NCBI GenBank assembly: GCA_002070475.1
Contig: MWDI01000060.1
Span: 28,373 to 92,372 of the forward strand
Direction of reading: 5' to 3'
Source: Firmicutes bacterium ADurb.Bin146
GTDB lineage: Bacteria; Bacillota; Clostridia; DUPQ01
Length of the DNA: 64,000 nucleotides
Shown: positions 9,431 through 18,160 of the stretch, piece after piece
Layout: every line of letters begins with the position of its first letter
How positions within the stretch are numbered: position 1 is the stretch's first letter
Program-made: the position numbers and the translations under genes
Notes under the pieces: generated by a model
What the model saw: the letters and a program-made list of their open reading frames with translations, nothing else
Database searches by the model: none
Told to the model about the DNA's origin: nothing

Positions 9431-10084
9431 ATGGAGAAGCGATTCAGTATTGTAAATAATGATGTTGAAAAATATATACAAGATACTCTTGCACCATTAA
9501 AAATGGAATTAAAGCTAATTCATGATAATTCTATAAAAGAAGGCATACCTGTTGCAAAATTGGAGGCTTTAAGAGTGATGGAGAATATACTGATATTGAA
9601 AAAACCTTTTTCAATTCTTGAGCTAGGTTGCGCGGTAGGTTTTACTAGTATATTCTTTTCACAATACCTTAAAGAAGATGGTTATATAGATACTGTAGAA
9701 AATGATAGTGATATGATTGATCGAGCCAGAATTAACATTAAGATGCTTGCTCTGGAAGATAAGATAAATATTATTTATGCTGAAGCATTAGATTACCTTA
9801 AAAATATTAATAAGAAATATGATATTATATTTATTGATGCCGCAAAAGGACAGTATGAAGGATATTTTGATTTATGTTCCAATCTTATAAATGACGGCGG
9901 TGTTATAATTGCAGATAATGTCTTATATAGGGGAATGGTTGCAAAAGGAGACAAAATCCCACACAGACAGAATACTTTAGTAGAAAGATTGCGCCATTTC
10001 CTTAATAAAATTACAAAGGATGAAAGGTTCAGCACTTCGATATTGTCAGTTGGTGACGGATTATCGATTTCGGTAAAAAAATGA
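9431..10084 (+). CDS. trmR: tRNA 5-hydroxyuridine O-methyltransferase, TrmR type
   Basis: A 217-residue class I SAM methyltransferase of the O-methyltransferase 3 family. Motif I reads ELGCAVGFTS, motif II DTVENDSDM, and the metal-binding region FIDAAKGQYEGYFD is followed by IIADNVLYRG. In B. subtilis the orthologue YrrM (TrmR) methylates 5-hydroxyuridine at tRNA position 34 to 5-methoxyuridine. Assignment here rests on family resemblance and on the adjacent U32 protein, which would make the hydroxyl group. The start is close behind mltG and the stop overlaps trhP by four bases (ATGA). A catechol-type O-methyltransferase acting on a small molecule is a less likely alternative. Confidence 0.8.
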   Translation: MEKRFSIVNNDVEKYIQDTLAPLKMELKLIHDNSIKEGIPVAKLEALRVMENILILKKPFSILELGCAVGFTSIFFSQYLKEDGYIDTVENDSDMIDRARINIKMLALEDKINIIYAEALDYLKNINKKYDIIFIDAAKGQYEGYFDLCSNLINDGGVIIADNVLYRGMVAKGDKIPHRQNTLVERLRHFLNKITKDERFSTSILSVGDGLSISVKK

Positions 10085-11331
10085 GAAAAATAGAACTTCT
10101 AGCTCCTGCTGGAAACATGGAAAAATTAAGAATTGCATACTCCTATGGAGCTGATGCAGTATATCTAGGGTTGAATAGATTCAGCTTACGTGATAAGGCA
10201 GACAACTTTACTTTTGAAGAACTTGATACAGCAGTTAAGTATGCCAAATCACTTAATAAAAAAATATATGTTACATTGAATATATTGCCAAAAAATAAGG
10301 ATTTACAGGATATTATTCTTACATTGGACCAGTTGTCAGAAATAAAACCGGATGCAATCATAATTGCAGATATAGGATTAATAGATATTGTTAGAAGACA
10401 TGCAAGTAAAGTAGATATTCATGTAAGTACACAGGCGAATATACTTAACAGCGAAAGTGCGAAAGTATTTTGCAGGCTTGGCGCAAAAAGGCTAATTTTA
10501 GCTCGAGAATTATCATTAAAGGATGTAAATGAAATCAAAAATGCTGTTGGAAATGAGCATGAGATTGAGATTTTCATACATGGAGCCATGTGTATGTCTT
10601 ACTCGGGACGTTGCCTGTTAAGTTCTTATTTGACAGGAAGAGATGCAAATCAAGGTGATTGTGCGCAACCTTGCAGGTGGAAATATGCTCTTATGGAGGA
10701 AAAAAGACCTGGTCAGTATTTTCCAATATATGAAGATGATTACAGCTCGTATATATTAAATTCAAAGGATCTTAATATGATAAATCATATCCCTGAACTT
10801 TTGGAGAGTAAAGCGGATAGTTTTAAAATTGAAGGTCGCATGAAAAGCGCGTTGTATGTCGCTACAGTTACCAAAGCATACAGATCAGCATTTGATGATT
10901 ATATAAAAGACAAACAAATATATATTTCTAATCTTGATGAATATAACGAGATTGTTTCCATAGCGAGCCATAGGCAGTTCACGACTGCATATAACATCGA
11001 ATGCAATAAGGATTTTATTCAACAAACAAACGAATCCATGATATATTCAGATTCTAGCTACATACGTAGCCATACATATCTTGGATTAGTCGAGGAGTAT
11101 GATAGTAAGAGCAGCCTAGCAAGAGTCCATGAATTTAATCCTGTATTTATTGATGATACAGTTATACTTATGTCTCCGAACAAGAGAAATTACGAACAAA
11201 AAGTGAAATTCATATATGATGAAGATATGAACCAATTATCTAAAGCAAATCATCCCGCTATGACATATTTTTTAAAAACTGACATTCCAGTTATGAAAGA
11301 TACTTTAATTATCAAAAGAGGTGGACAATGA
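10081..11331 (+). CDS. trhP: Peptidase U32-family tRNA hydroxylation protein
   Basis: This 416-residue protein belongs to family U32, historically called collagenase-like peptidases but now known to include RNA-hydroxylating proteins (TrhP, RlhA). TrhP makes 5-hydroxyuridine at tRNA wobble position 34 using prephenate-derived chemistry. The U32 signature is clear: EIFIHGAMCMSYSGRC at about 161-176, then GDCAQPCRW. Together these give the four conserved cysteines expected to hold an iron-sulfur cluster. B. subtilis has two such genes (yrrN, yrrO) after yrrM; here there is one, resembling the longer YrrO. It overlaps both neighbours by four bases, so tight co-translation with trmR and proC-rnhA is expected. 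Confidence 0.82.
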   Translation: MRKIELLAPAGNMEKLRIAYSYGADAVYLGLNRFSLRDKADNFTFEELDTAVKYAKSLNKKIYVTLNILPKNKDLQDIILTLDQLSEIKPDAIIIADIGLIDIVRRHASKVDIHVSTQANILNSESAKVFCRLGAKRLILARELSLKDVNEIKNAVGNEHEIEIFIHGAMCMSYSGRCLLSSYLTGRDANQGDCAQPCRWKYALMEEKRPGQYFPIYEDDYSSYILNSKDLNMINHIPELLESKADSFKIEGRMKSALYVATVTKAYRSAFDDYIKDKQIYISNLDEYNEIVSIASHRQFTTAYNIECNKDFIQQTNESMIYSDSSYIRSHTYLGLVEEYDSKSSLARVHEFNPVFIDDTVILMSPNKRNYEQKVKFIYDEDMNQLSKANHPAMTYFLKTDIPVMKDTLIIKRGGQ

Positions 11332-12575
11332 AGGATATAATAGGATTTATAGGAGCAGGGAACATGGGTTCCGCACTTATTAAAGGCGTCAAAAACAGCA
11401 AATCGAAGATAATTATATATGATAGATATAAAGAGAAAGCACAATACCTTATTGATTCGACAACAGAACTTGCTACCAGTGTTGAAGAAATAATTGATAA
11501 ATGCAATGTAGTATTCCTATGCGTAAAACCAGATAATATGAAAGATCTATTGGAACAGATAAATACTTATAAAGCTTCAAAGGAAATTTTGTTTATCACT
11601 ATTGCAGCAGGAAAAACAATCGGATTTTATGAAAATATTATTAACAAAGGCAAATTTATAAGAGTAATGACAAATATGCCTGCTGCTATAGGATATGGAA
11701 TGTCTACTATTTTCAAGGGAACAAATGCATCTGATAAAGATTTATCAAAAGCTTTAAAATATATGAATTATGTTGGTAAAACGTTAATTATTAATGATGA
11801 ATCATATATGAATATTACAACAGCTATTGCTGGTTCTGGTCCAGCTTTCGTATTTATGTTTATTAAATCACTTATAAATACTGCTGTAAAAAATAATATA
11901 TCTTTAGAAGATGCTAAAATTCTAGCCTGTCAGATGGTGCTTGGTTCAGCTAAATATGCATTAGAGCAAGATAAAGACATGGAAAATCTGATTATGAGCA
12001 TCTGTTCACCGAATGGTACTACTATTGAAGGTGTGAATACATTAAAGATGTATGATTTTGAAAACATAGTGGAAAAGGCTGTGATTGCCACCAAGAAACG
12101 CTCAATAGAGATGAGCGGTGAAGTAAATGATAAATGTACAGTAAAAATATATACAGATGGAGCTTGTATTTACAACCCGGGACCAGGTGGTTATGCTGCA
12201 ATTCTTATTAGAAATCAAATTGAAACAGAAATAAGCGGATATAAGGAGAACTCAACTAATAACGAAATGGAACTAATGGCTGCATTACAAGCGCTTTTGC
12301 AATTAGAGATGAGTTGTGATGTGACTGTTTATTCGGATTCTGCTTATTTAGTAAATGCATTTAATCAAGGATGGATTGATACATGGAAAAAAAACAACTG
12401 GACAAGAGGAAAAAATGAAGAAATAAAGAATTTAGAATTATGGAAGTCGCTTGATGAAATGACAGTTAAGCATAATATAAAGTGGGTTAAGGTAAAAGGT
12501 CATAGTGATAATGAGTATAACAACAGATGCGATAGGCTTGCAAATAAAGCCATAAAGGATAATTTTATTGAATGA
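11328..12575 (+). CDS. Fusion: pyrroline-5-carboxylate reductase + ribonuclease HI
   Basis: One uninterrupted 415-codon frame encodes two complete enzymes. Residues 1-260 are ProC, which makes proline from pyrroline-5-carboxylate. They show the NAD(P) motif GFIGAGNMGSALI, CVKPDNM, a TNMPAAIG loop, AGSGPAFVFMFI, and the substrate loop NGTTIEGVNTL. Residues 270-415 are RNase HI, which cleaves RNA in RNA:DNA hybrids. All catalytic residues are present: D277 (YTDGAC), E315 (NEMELMAAL), D337 (YSDSAYL), H392 (VKGHSDN) and D402. The linker is about 10 residues. An in-frame ATG at 12111 (Met262) could give free RNase HI, but the bases before it make a poor ribosome binding site. It overlaps trhP and the helicase gene by four bases each. 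Confidence 0.9.
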   Translation: MKDIIGFIGAGNMGSALIKGVKNSKSKIIIYDRYKEKAQYLIDSTTELATSVEEIIDKCNVVFLCVKPDNMKDLLEQINTYKASKEILFITIAAGKTIGFYENIINKGKFIRVMTNMPAAIGYGMSTIFKGTNASDKDLSKALKYMNYVGKTLIINDESYMNITTAIAGSGPAFVFMFIKSLINTAVKNNISLEDAKILACQMVLGSAKYALEQDKDMENLIMSICSPNGTTIEGVNTLKMYDFENIVEKAVIATKKRSIEMSGEVNDKCTVKIYTDGACIYNPGPGGYAAILIRNQIETEISGYKENSTNNEMELMAALQALLQLEMSCDVTVYSDSAYLVNAFNQGWIDTWKKNNWTRGKNEEIKNLELWKSLDEMTVKHNIKWVKVKGHSDNEYNNRCDRLANKAIKDNFIE

Positions 12576-14533
12576 ATAAAAAATATATTGAGAATAATAA
12601 TTCACCTGAAGCTATATTCCTATATTCATTATTCAAATCAGTATTTGAAAAAAATAATAGACCGAGTAAAAAACAAATTTCAAAAAATAAGCTCATTAAG
12701 ATATCTTCAACATTAACATATGCATCAAAACAAAGAATAACTGCTAAAAATGTTGAAATTTACTTGAAAAAGAATCGGCGCCTGGTTTATACATCAATTC
12801 CATATAAAGATAAGTTGAATATTAAAGAGGATTGTTTTGATTTAATTTTTAGAAACATGGCTGCATGTGAATTATATTTATATGAGAAATACAAAACAAT
12901 AAGCAGTGAATTACCAGATATGTTCAAGTTATTCGAAGATTATAAAAACATCAATCATTTGAAAACAAACACAGTTCTTTCAATTTATATGGAAACATAT
13001 CTAAAGAGAATTGCTAAAGAACAAATTCAGAAGATGATACCTTCAAACCCCAAAGATGAATTTCCAGAAACAAGAAAAATGAAAAGAAGTTTCAAGATAC
13101 ACCTCGGACTGACTAACACAGGAAAGACTTATCATGCATTAATAGCATTAAAGGAAGCGAATACTGGAGCATATCTCTCACCATTAAGATTATTAGCTCT
13201 TGAAGTTCAGGAACGGCTTATGCAGGATAATGTGTTATGTAGTATGCTTACAGGAGAAGAAGAAGATATTATACCTGGTGCGAGACATATATCATCTACA
13301 GTAGAAAAAGCGGATTACTCACAGATATATGATGTTGTAGTGATTGATGAATGCCAACTAATACAAGATGAAGCAAGGGGATGTTATTGGACGAAAGCTA
13401 TCTTAGGTATAAAAGCGAAAAACATTCATCTGTGTGCTGCTCCTGAAGCTAAAGATATCTTGATTAAAATTATTGAAGACTGTGAAGAGGAGTATGAAAT
13501 TATCGAACATGAAAGAAATACGGAACTGGTTTTTTCAAAATCTCCTTTTTCACTTAATCATTCACAAAAAGGTGATGCTTTGGTGGTATTTTCCAGAAAA
13601 AGTGTTTTGAGGATTGCTGAAGAGTTATCAAAAGTCAATAAGAAAGCAAGCATTATTTATGGAGCACTGCCATACAAAACCAGGAAAGAGCAGCTAAAAC
13701 TTTTTCTTGAGGGTAAAACTGATGTAGTTGTTGCTACAGATGCTATAGGAATGGGATTAAATCTTCCTATTAAAAGGATTGTATTTTTAGAAACAGAAAA
13801 ATACGACGGTAATACAACCAGACCACTACTCCCTTGGGAAGTTAAGCAAATAGCAGGTCGCGCAGGCAGGAGAGGTATGTATGAAAAAGGATTTGTTTCT
13901 TCTGTTAATGATACAGAGATGATTAGTAAATATCTAACAATTCCCAATACATCTATTGAATATGCTTATCTTGGATTTTCTGACATCCTATTGGATATTG
14001 AATGTGACATTATACAGACGCTTAAAATATGGAAATCAATACCTACAGGCGGTTTTTATGTCAAACAAGACATATCAAGAACATTAAATCTATGTGTGCA
14101 GATAAGAACAATATATGAAGGTTTCAGCAAAAAAGAACTGTTAAAACTTGCCTCAATACCATTTGATGAAGAGAATAAGGAAGTGATGGACTTATTTAAA
14201 GAATATGTTATGCTATATTCTTATTCTCAACAGATATTTAAACCAAAAATATTCGCATACACTTTAAATGCTTTAGAAGACTATTATAAATGTCTGGATT
14301 TATATTATTCTTTCTCAAAAAATATGGGATATATACCAGATCTGCTTTGGCTTAAGCAAATAAAGCAGATTGTAGCAGAAAAAATAAACAAGGAACTTGT
14401 TGAAAGATCATCAACTAAAAAAAGAAGATGTAGCAGCTGTAACCGTCCTCTAAGTAAGAATGATAAATCAGATATATGTGCAAGTTGTCTTAAAAATATA
14501 AAAGAGGTTGATTTAGAACTTTATAAAACATAA
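12572..14533 (+). CDS. SUV3-type ATP-dependent RNA helicase with C-terminal zinc finger
   Basis: A 653-residue superfamily 2 helicase resembling mitochondrial SUV3. The ATPase core has motif I LGLTNTGKTYHAL (about 173-185), the SUV3-like Ia segment YLSPLRLLALE, and motif II IDECQL. Motif V is TDAIGMGLNLP and motif VI QIAGRAGRRG (about 428-437). The first 165 residues are a divergent basic region. The C-terminus carries a CxxC...CxxC finger (CSSCNRPL, then CASC, about 626-646) that probably binds zinc. SUV3 helicases unwind RNA and RNA:DNA duplexes. Its start overlaps the RNase HI stop (ATGA), suggesting joint work on hybrids or structured RNA; that is inference. Confidence 0.82.
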   Translation: MNKKYIENNNSPEAIFLYSLFKSVFEKNNRPSKKQISKNKLIKISSTLTYASKQRITAKNVEIYLKKNRRLVYTSIPYKDKLNIKEDCFDLIFRNMAACELYLYEKYKTISSELPDMFKLFEDYKNINHLKTNTVLSIYMETYLKRIAKEQIQKMIPSNPKDEFPETRKMKRSFKIHLGLTNTGKTYHALIALKEANTGAYLSPLRLLALEVQERLMQDNVLCSMLTGEEEDIIPGARHISSTVEKADYSQIYDVVVIDECQLIQDEARGCYWTKAILGIKAKNIHLCAAPEAKDILIKIIEDCEEEYEIIEHERNTELVFSKSPFSLNHSQKGDALVVFSRKSVLRIAEELSKVNKKASIIYGALPYKTRKEQLKLFLEGKTDVVVATDAIGMGLNLPIKRIVFLETEKYDGNTTRPLLPWEVKQIAGRAGRRGMYEKGFVSSVNDTEMISKYLTIPNTSIEYAYLGFSDILLDIECDIIQTLKIWKSIPTGGFYVKQDISRTLNLCVQIRTIYEGFSKKELLKLASIPFDEENKEVMDLFKEYVMLYSYSQQIFKPKIFAYTLNALEDYYKCLDLYYSFSKNMGYIPDLLWLKQIKQIVAEKINKELVERSSTKKRRCSSCNRPLSKNDKSDICASCLKNIKEVDLELYKT

Positions 14534-14580
14534 AATATTATACAAGGAGATCTTTCCTTAAAAAATAATGGAGTGTATAT

Positions 14581-15240
14581 ATGAAAAAGGCATTAATAAT
14601 GTGGGGTGGATGGTTAGGTCATGAACCCGAACAAGTAGGACAGATTTTCCAAAATGTTCTGGAGAATGAAGGATTTAAAGTACACAACACCAGTGAGATG
14701 GATGTTTTGAGCGATTTAGAGAATTTAAAGGAATATGATCTTTTTATTCCGCTTTGGACTATGGATGAAATAAAGAAAGAGTATGTAGAAAATGTATCTG
14801 AAGCTTTAGGAAAATATGGAACAGGTATGGCCGGATGCCACGGAGGAATGTGTGATGCATTCAGGCAAAGTACAAAGTGGCAATTCATAACGGGTTCTCA
14901 GTGGGTAGACCATCCAGGAAATGATGGAATCGAATACACTGTAAACATTAAAAAGTCTTCTGACTCTGAGATAATAAAGGGAATGAATGATTTCAAAGTT
15001 GTATCCGAACAGTATTATGTTCATGTGGATCCAGCCGTGAATGTATTAGCTACAACTAGATTTCCTATTTATCATGGATATTATGAGTCCAATGGTTGTG
15101 TTGATGTTCCGGTAGTGTATACGAAAAGATGGGGTTTAGCAAGGATTTTCTATAACAGCTTAGGTCATGTCGCAAAAGTTTTTGACATACCTGAAGCACT
15201 TGAACTTATGAGAAGAGGATTTATCTGGGCTGCCAGATAA
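14581..15240 (+). CDS. ThuA-like glutamine-amidotransferase-fold protein
   Basis: This 219-residue protein belongs to the ThuA (trehalose utilisation) family, with a class I glutaminase-like fold. Visible family features are the opening strand ALIMWGGWLGHEP, the AGCHGGMCDAFR loop (about residues 81-92) and TGSQWVDHPG. ThuA proteins accompany Gfo/Idh/MocA dehydrogenases (ThuB in Sinorhizobium) in 3-keto-sugar metabolism, and exactly such a dehydrogenase follows 35 bases downstream. The biochemical function of most ThuA members is not established; the substrate here is unknown. GGAG at 14571-14574 supports the ATG at 14581. Confidence 0.8.
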   Translation: MKKALIMWGGWLGHEPEQVGQIFQNVLENEGFKVHNTSEMDVLSDLENLKEYDLFIPLWTMDEIKKEYVENVSEALGKYGTGMAGCHGGMCDAFRQSTKWQFITGSQWVDHPGNDGIEYTVNIKKSSDSEIIKGMNDFKVVSEQYYVHVDPAVNVLATTRFPIYHGYYESNGCVDVPVVYTKRWGLARIFYNSLGHVAKVFDIPEALELMRRGFIWAAR

Positions 15241-15275
15241 ACTATATTAATAGTGGAATTTGAAAGGGTAAAATT

Positions 15276-16385
15276 ATGGAAAGAGATATAGTAAATGTTG
15301 GAGTTGTTGGATGTGGTAATATAAGCGGTATATATTTCAAAAATCTTACAACTGTTTTCAATGATATCGTTAATGTATACGCTTGTGCGGATTTAATAAA
15401 AGAAAAAGAAGAAAAAGCATTATGCGAGTATAAGATACCACGAGCAATGACATTTGAGCAGATGCTACTATGTGATGATATTCAGTTAATATTAAATATT
15501 ACTCAACCATTTAATCATTATGAAATATCTAAACGCGCTCTTTTAGCTGGAAAACATGTTTATGTAGAAAAACCATTAAGCTTAAATTTTGAACAAGGTT
15601 TGGAATTGATCAATATCGCTAAAGCAAATAAGTTATTATTAGGAGGTGCTCCTGATACATTTATGGGTGCAGGGATACAGACATCCAGAAAGCTGATTGA
15701 TGATGGATATATAGGTGATATAGTCGGAGCTACTGCTTTTATGATGAGCAAAGGGCATGAATCATGGCATCCGGACCCTGAATTCTATTACAAGCCGGGA
15801 GGTGGGCCTATGTTCGATATGGGACCATACTACATAACCGCGCTCATAAACCTTATGGGTGGAGTGAAAAGCGTTGCAGGCATGAACACAACTGCTTTTA
15901 AAGAAAGGATTATCACCAGCCAGCCTAAATATATGCAAAAAATAGAGGTTGAGACTCCTACGCATGTGTCTGCTATGCTACAGTTCCAAAGCGGAGCTAC
16001 TGCTAGTATTATAACTACTTTCGACTGCAAAAAAAGTGATCTTCCACTCATCGAAATATATGGCACAAAAGGTAGCATTAAAGTTCCGGATCCAAATTGT
16101 TTTTCTGGTCCTGTATACTTAGCTACATCAGATGGGAGCGGATATAAGGAGGTTCCGTTAACTCACATATATCCTGATAATAGCAGAGGATTAGGTCTTG
16201 CAGATTTAGCAAAATGCTTAAAAACAGGGAACACTCCAAAAGCTGGATGCCATCAGACCGGGCATGTTCTGGAAATCATGTGCGCTGTATTCTCGAGTTT
16301 TGAAACAGGAAGATATTATAAAATGAAAACAAAATACAAAAGAACAGAACCTATGCTGCGTGATTTGGTAAAAGGCCAGGTATAA
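15276..16385 (+). CDS. Gfo/Idh/MocA-family NAD(P)-dependent dehydrogenase
   Basis: A 369-residue sugar or cyclitol dehydrogenase. The N-terminal Rossmann fold has GVVGCGNISGIY (about residues 8-19). The EKP motif of the family appears as YVEKPLSLNF, and the C-terminal half is the usual alpha/beta substrate domain, with the GGGPMFDMGPYY segment carrying conserved Asp and Tyr. Coupled with the ThuA-like gene directly upstream, oxidation or reduction of a glucoside or keto-sugar is likely. The exact substrate cannot be read from the sequence. Start ATG at 15276 follows AAAGGG at a good distance. Confidence 0.85.
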   Translation: MERDIVNVGVVGCGNISGIYFKNLTTVFNDIVNVYACADLIKEKEEKALCEYKIPRAMTFEQMLLCDDIQLILNITQPFNHYEISKRALLAGKHVYVEKPLSLNFEQGLELINIAKANKLLLGGAPDTFMGAGIQTSRKLIDDGYIGDIVGATAFMMSKGHESWHPDPEFYYKPGGGPMFDMGPYYITALINLMGGVKSVAGMNTTAFKERIITSQPKYMQKIEVETPTHVSAMLQFQSGATASIITTFDCKKSDLPLIEIYGTKGSIKVPDPNCFSGPVYLATSDGSGYKEVPLTHIYPDNSRGLGLADLAKCLKTGNTPKAGCHQTGHVLEIMCAVFSSFETGRYYKMKTKYKRTEPMLRDLVKGQV

Positions 16386-16430
16386 TGTATTGATTTCGTG
16401 TTTGATAAGATAGAGCCTAAAAAAATATAC

Positions 16431-16459
16431 TTGATATACAAAATCATTTATGTTATAGT
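16431..16459 (+). promoter_or_regulatory. Promoter for secG
   Basis: TTGATA (16431-16436), a 17-base spacer and TATAGT (16454-16459) with an extended TG. It lies 27 bases upstream of the secG start codon, after the end of the ThuA/dehydrogenase pair. Confidence 0.65.
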
Positions 16460-16486
16460 TGAAAGGCTGAATTTTGGAGGTTAGAA

Positions 16487-16732
16487 ATGAGTGAGACTTT
16501 AAAAATAATATTAGGAATTGTACACATAATTGTCTGTTTAGCTTTAATAGTTATTGTTTTAATGCAATCAGGAAAGTCTGGAGGATTATCAGGTAGTATA
16601 GCAGGCGGTGCTGAAACTTTTTTTGGGAAAAGCAAGGGCAAAGCTATTGATAGGATACTATCAAAATATACAGTTTATGTAGCAGCATTCTTTGCAGTCA
16701 CTTCGATCTTCTTATATCTAGTATTGAAGTAA
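16487..16732 (+). CDS. secG: Preprotein translocase subunit SecG
   Basis: An 81-residue membrane protein with two hydrophobic helices (about residues 5-25 and 57-79) flanking the conserved cytoplasmic loop QSGKSGGLSGSIAGG. SecG joins SecY and SecE in the translocation channel and increases efficiency of protein export. Its own promoter, GGAGG ribosome binding site (16476-16480) and downstream terminator make it a single-gene unit. In many Firmicutes secG sits before rnr and smpB, which are not present here. Confidence 0.93.
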   Translation: MSETLKIILGIVHIIVCLALIVIVLMQSGKSGGLSGSIAGGAETFFGKSKGKAIDRILSKYTVYVAAFFAVTSIFLYLVLK

Positions 16733-16755
16733 TATACACATCATATATTAAAAAC

Positions 16756-16780
16756 AAAAGGCTATAATCATAGCCTTTTT
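16756..16780. terminator. Bidirectional rho-independent terminator
   Basis: A 9-bp stem AAAAGGCTA / TAGCCTTTT with loop TAATCA, T-rich on the plus strand and preceded by an A-run. It serves secG and, in the opposite direction, the convergent MFS gene. Confidence 0.85.
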
Positions 16781-16831
16781 AAATTTTTCATTATTATGGT
16801 GATATTCGAAAGATGTGCTTATTTTAAATGT

Positions 16832-18061
16832 TTAGATTTCTGTGTTATATATCTTCTTTACGTGTTTGCCATATGGAATAATGATAACTGCAAGCATAAT
16901 AAGGTTTATAATGTTAAATCCAGCTACAATATATCTCTCATCAAACAAGTCTCCTAAACCTCCTGCTAATAACTGACCGACAATAGCTCCCATCATAGTG
17001 AGCATTTGAAATATCCCATTAAACCTCGCTCTTATTCCATCTGGAAGATAGTTCTGTGTAGAGGATATCCTTATATTATATGAAGTAACACCGAATATAC
17101 CTACTAAAAAATTCATTATCATCATTAGTATAATTGGTGAAAAAAGAAATGCAGCAGACATTATACCGATTGTGATATATACAAATATTGCAATAGAAAA
17201 CCTTTTTTTTGGTGGATATTTGAACCTGTATTGAAGTAAACCTCCAATTAATCTTCCCAAAACGGCGAAAGCCATCACATAAGTGTATGTCATAACTCCG
17301 AAGGTTTCATTATTCTTAAAATACGGAAGAACAAGAGTTCCGTAAGAAGAATCTGAAAAAGCCATTATAACAAAATATGCGGTAATTGCAGCCAGTCCTG
17401 GTTCCTGCTTCAAATATTGTATTCCAGTTTTAAAATCTTCTTTATATCTAGAAAAAACGAAGGATTTGGCAGTCTCTTCATTAATGTGTTTTTCTTCTGC
17501 TTTTATATTCGTTTCAAATATAGCGGCTATTAAGAAGGTTATCGCATTGAATGCGAACAAAGGGGCAAGACTAAAGTGCTCATAAAAGTAAGCTGCTACA
17601 GGGATCATTACAGCTGATAAAGGATAGAGTATTGAAGAGATAGAATAGGCTTTGGAAAAATTCTCTTTTTCGACTACATTTGGAAAAAAACTGTCAAATG
17701 CTACTATATATGTTCCATCTATCGAACCAATAATAAGAGCTAGTATTACAATCAATATGTAGTTCAAAAAATTAAACATAAGCAATGCGAATATAGTCAG
17801 ATACAAGGTTGCAGACATGAAATCCAGTGTATATATGATTTTTTTTCTGGAAAATCTGTCAAGGTAAGGCCCTGCAAGTAAAGGCATGACTATTCTAGGT
17901 AAAGTGTATATGACAAGGGTCAGCGAGTACAAAAAAGTGGAATTAGTGTAATCAAGTATTAACAATCCCAATGCGAATCCTGATACTGCATTTCCAAGCA
18001 TGGATACCGCACTGCCTATAGTTAAAATAGTAAAATCTTTTGTCCATAATCTATTTTTCAT
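16832..18061 (-). CDS. MFS transporter, drug-efflux-like
   Basis: A 409-residue polytopic protein with about twelve hydrophobic segments. The motif A-like loop GPYLDRFSRKK between helices 2 and 3 places it in the major facilitator superfamily, near the macrolide/multidrug exporters (MFS_3). A central cytoplasmic loop lies around residues 190-215. The substrate cannot be predicted. The gene has its own promoter (18080-18108, minus strand) and shares a bidirectional terminator with secG. It is divergent from ruvC across roughly 100 bases and has no adjacent regulator. Confidence 0.8.
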   Translation of the reverse strand: MKNRLWTKDFTILTIGSAVSMLGNAVSGFALGLLILDYTNSTFLYSLTLVIYTLPRIVMPLLAGPYLDRFSRKKIIYTLDFMSATLYLTIFALLMFNFLNYILIVILALIIGSIDGTYIVAFDSFFPNVVEKENFSKAYSISSILYPLSAVMIPVAAYFYEHFSLAPLFAFNAITFLIAAIFETNIKAEEKHINEETAKSFVFSRYKEDFKTGIQYLKQEPGLAAITAYFVIMAFSDSSYGTLVLPYFKNNETFGVMTYTYVMAFAVLGRLIGGLLQYRFKYPPKKRFSIAIFVYITIGIMSAAFLFSPIILMMIMNFLVGIFGVTSYNIRISSTQNYLPDGIRARFNGIFQMLTMMGAIVGQLLAGGLGDLFDERYIVAGFNIINLIMLAVIIIPYGKHVKKIYNTEI

Positions 18062-18079
18062 AAATACCTCAACGCGTAT

Positions 18080-18108
18080 ATATTAACACTGTATTAAACT
18101 AAGTTCAA
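18080..18108 (-). promoter_or_regulatory. Promoter for the MFS transporter
   Basis: Read on the minus strand: TTGAAC, a 17-base spacer and TAATAT. It ends 19 bases before the start codon at 18061 and is divergent from the ruvC promoter. Confidence 0.6.
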
Positions 18109-18135
18109 TTCTATGATGCTAAAAAATTACTATCG

Positions 18136-18144
18136 TGCTATAAT
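18136..18144 (+). promoter_or_regulatory. Extended -10 promoter for ruvCAB
   Basis: TGCTATAAT is a perfect extended -10 element, 16 bases before the ruvC ATG at 18161. The -35 region is poor. No consensus SOS box (GAAC-N4-GTTC) is seen in this gap. Confidence 0.5.
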
Positions 18145-18160
18145 TAAAAAAAGGAGTATT

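Noticed and set aside
14543..14570. AAGGA...TCCTT hairpin before the ThuA-like gene as terminator
   Set aside because: A short stem followed by A residues rather than T; it has no termination features on either strand.
18095..18110. AAACTAAGTTC upstream of ruvC as a possible SOS box
   Set aside because: The half-sites are three, not four, bases apart and the left arm lacks G; the segment is better explained as the -35 region of the divergent MFS promoter.
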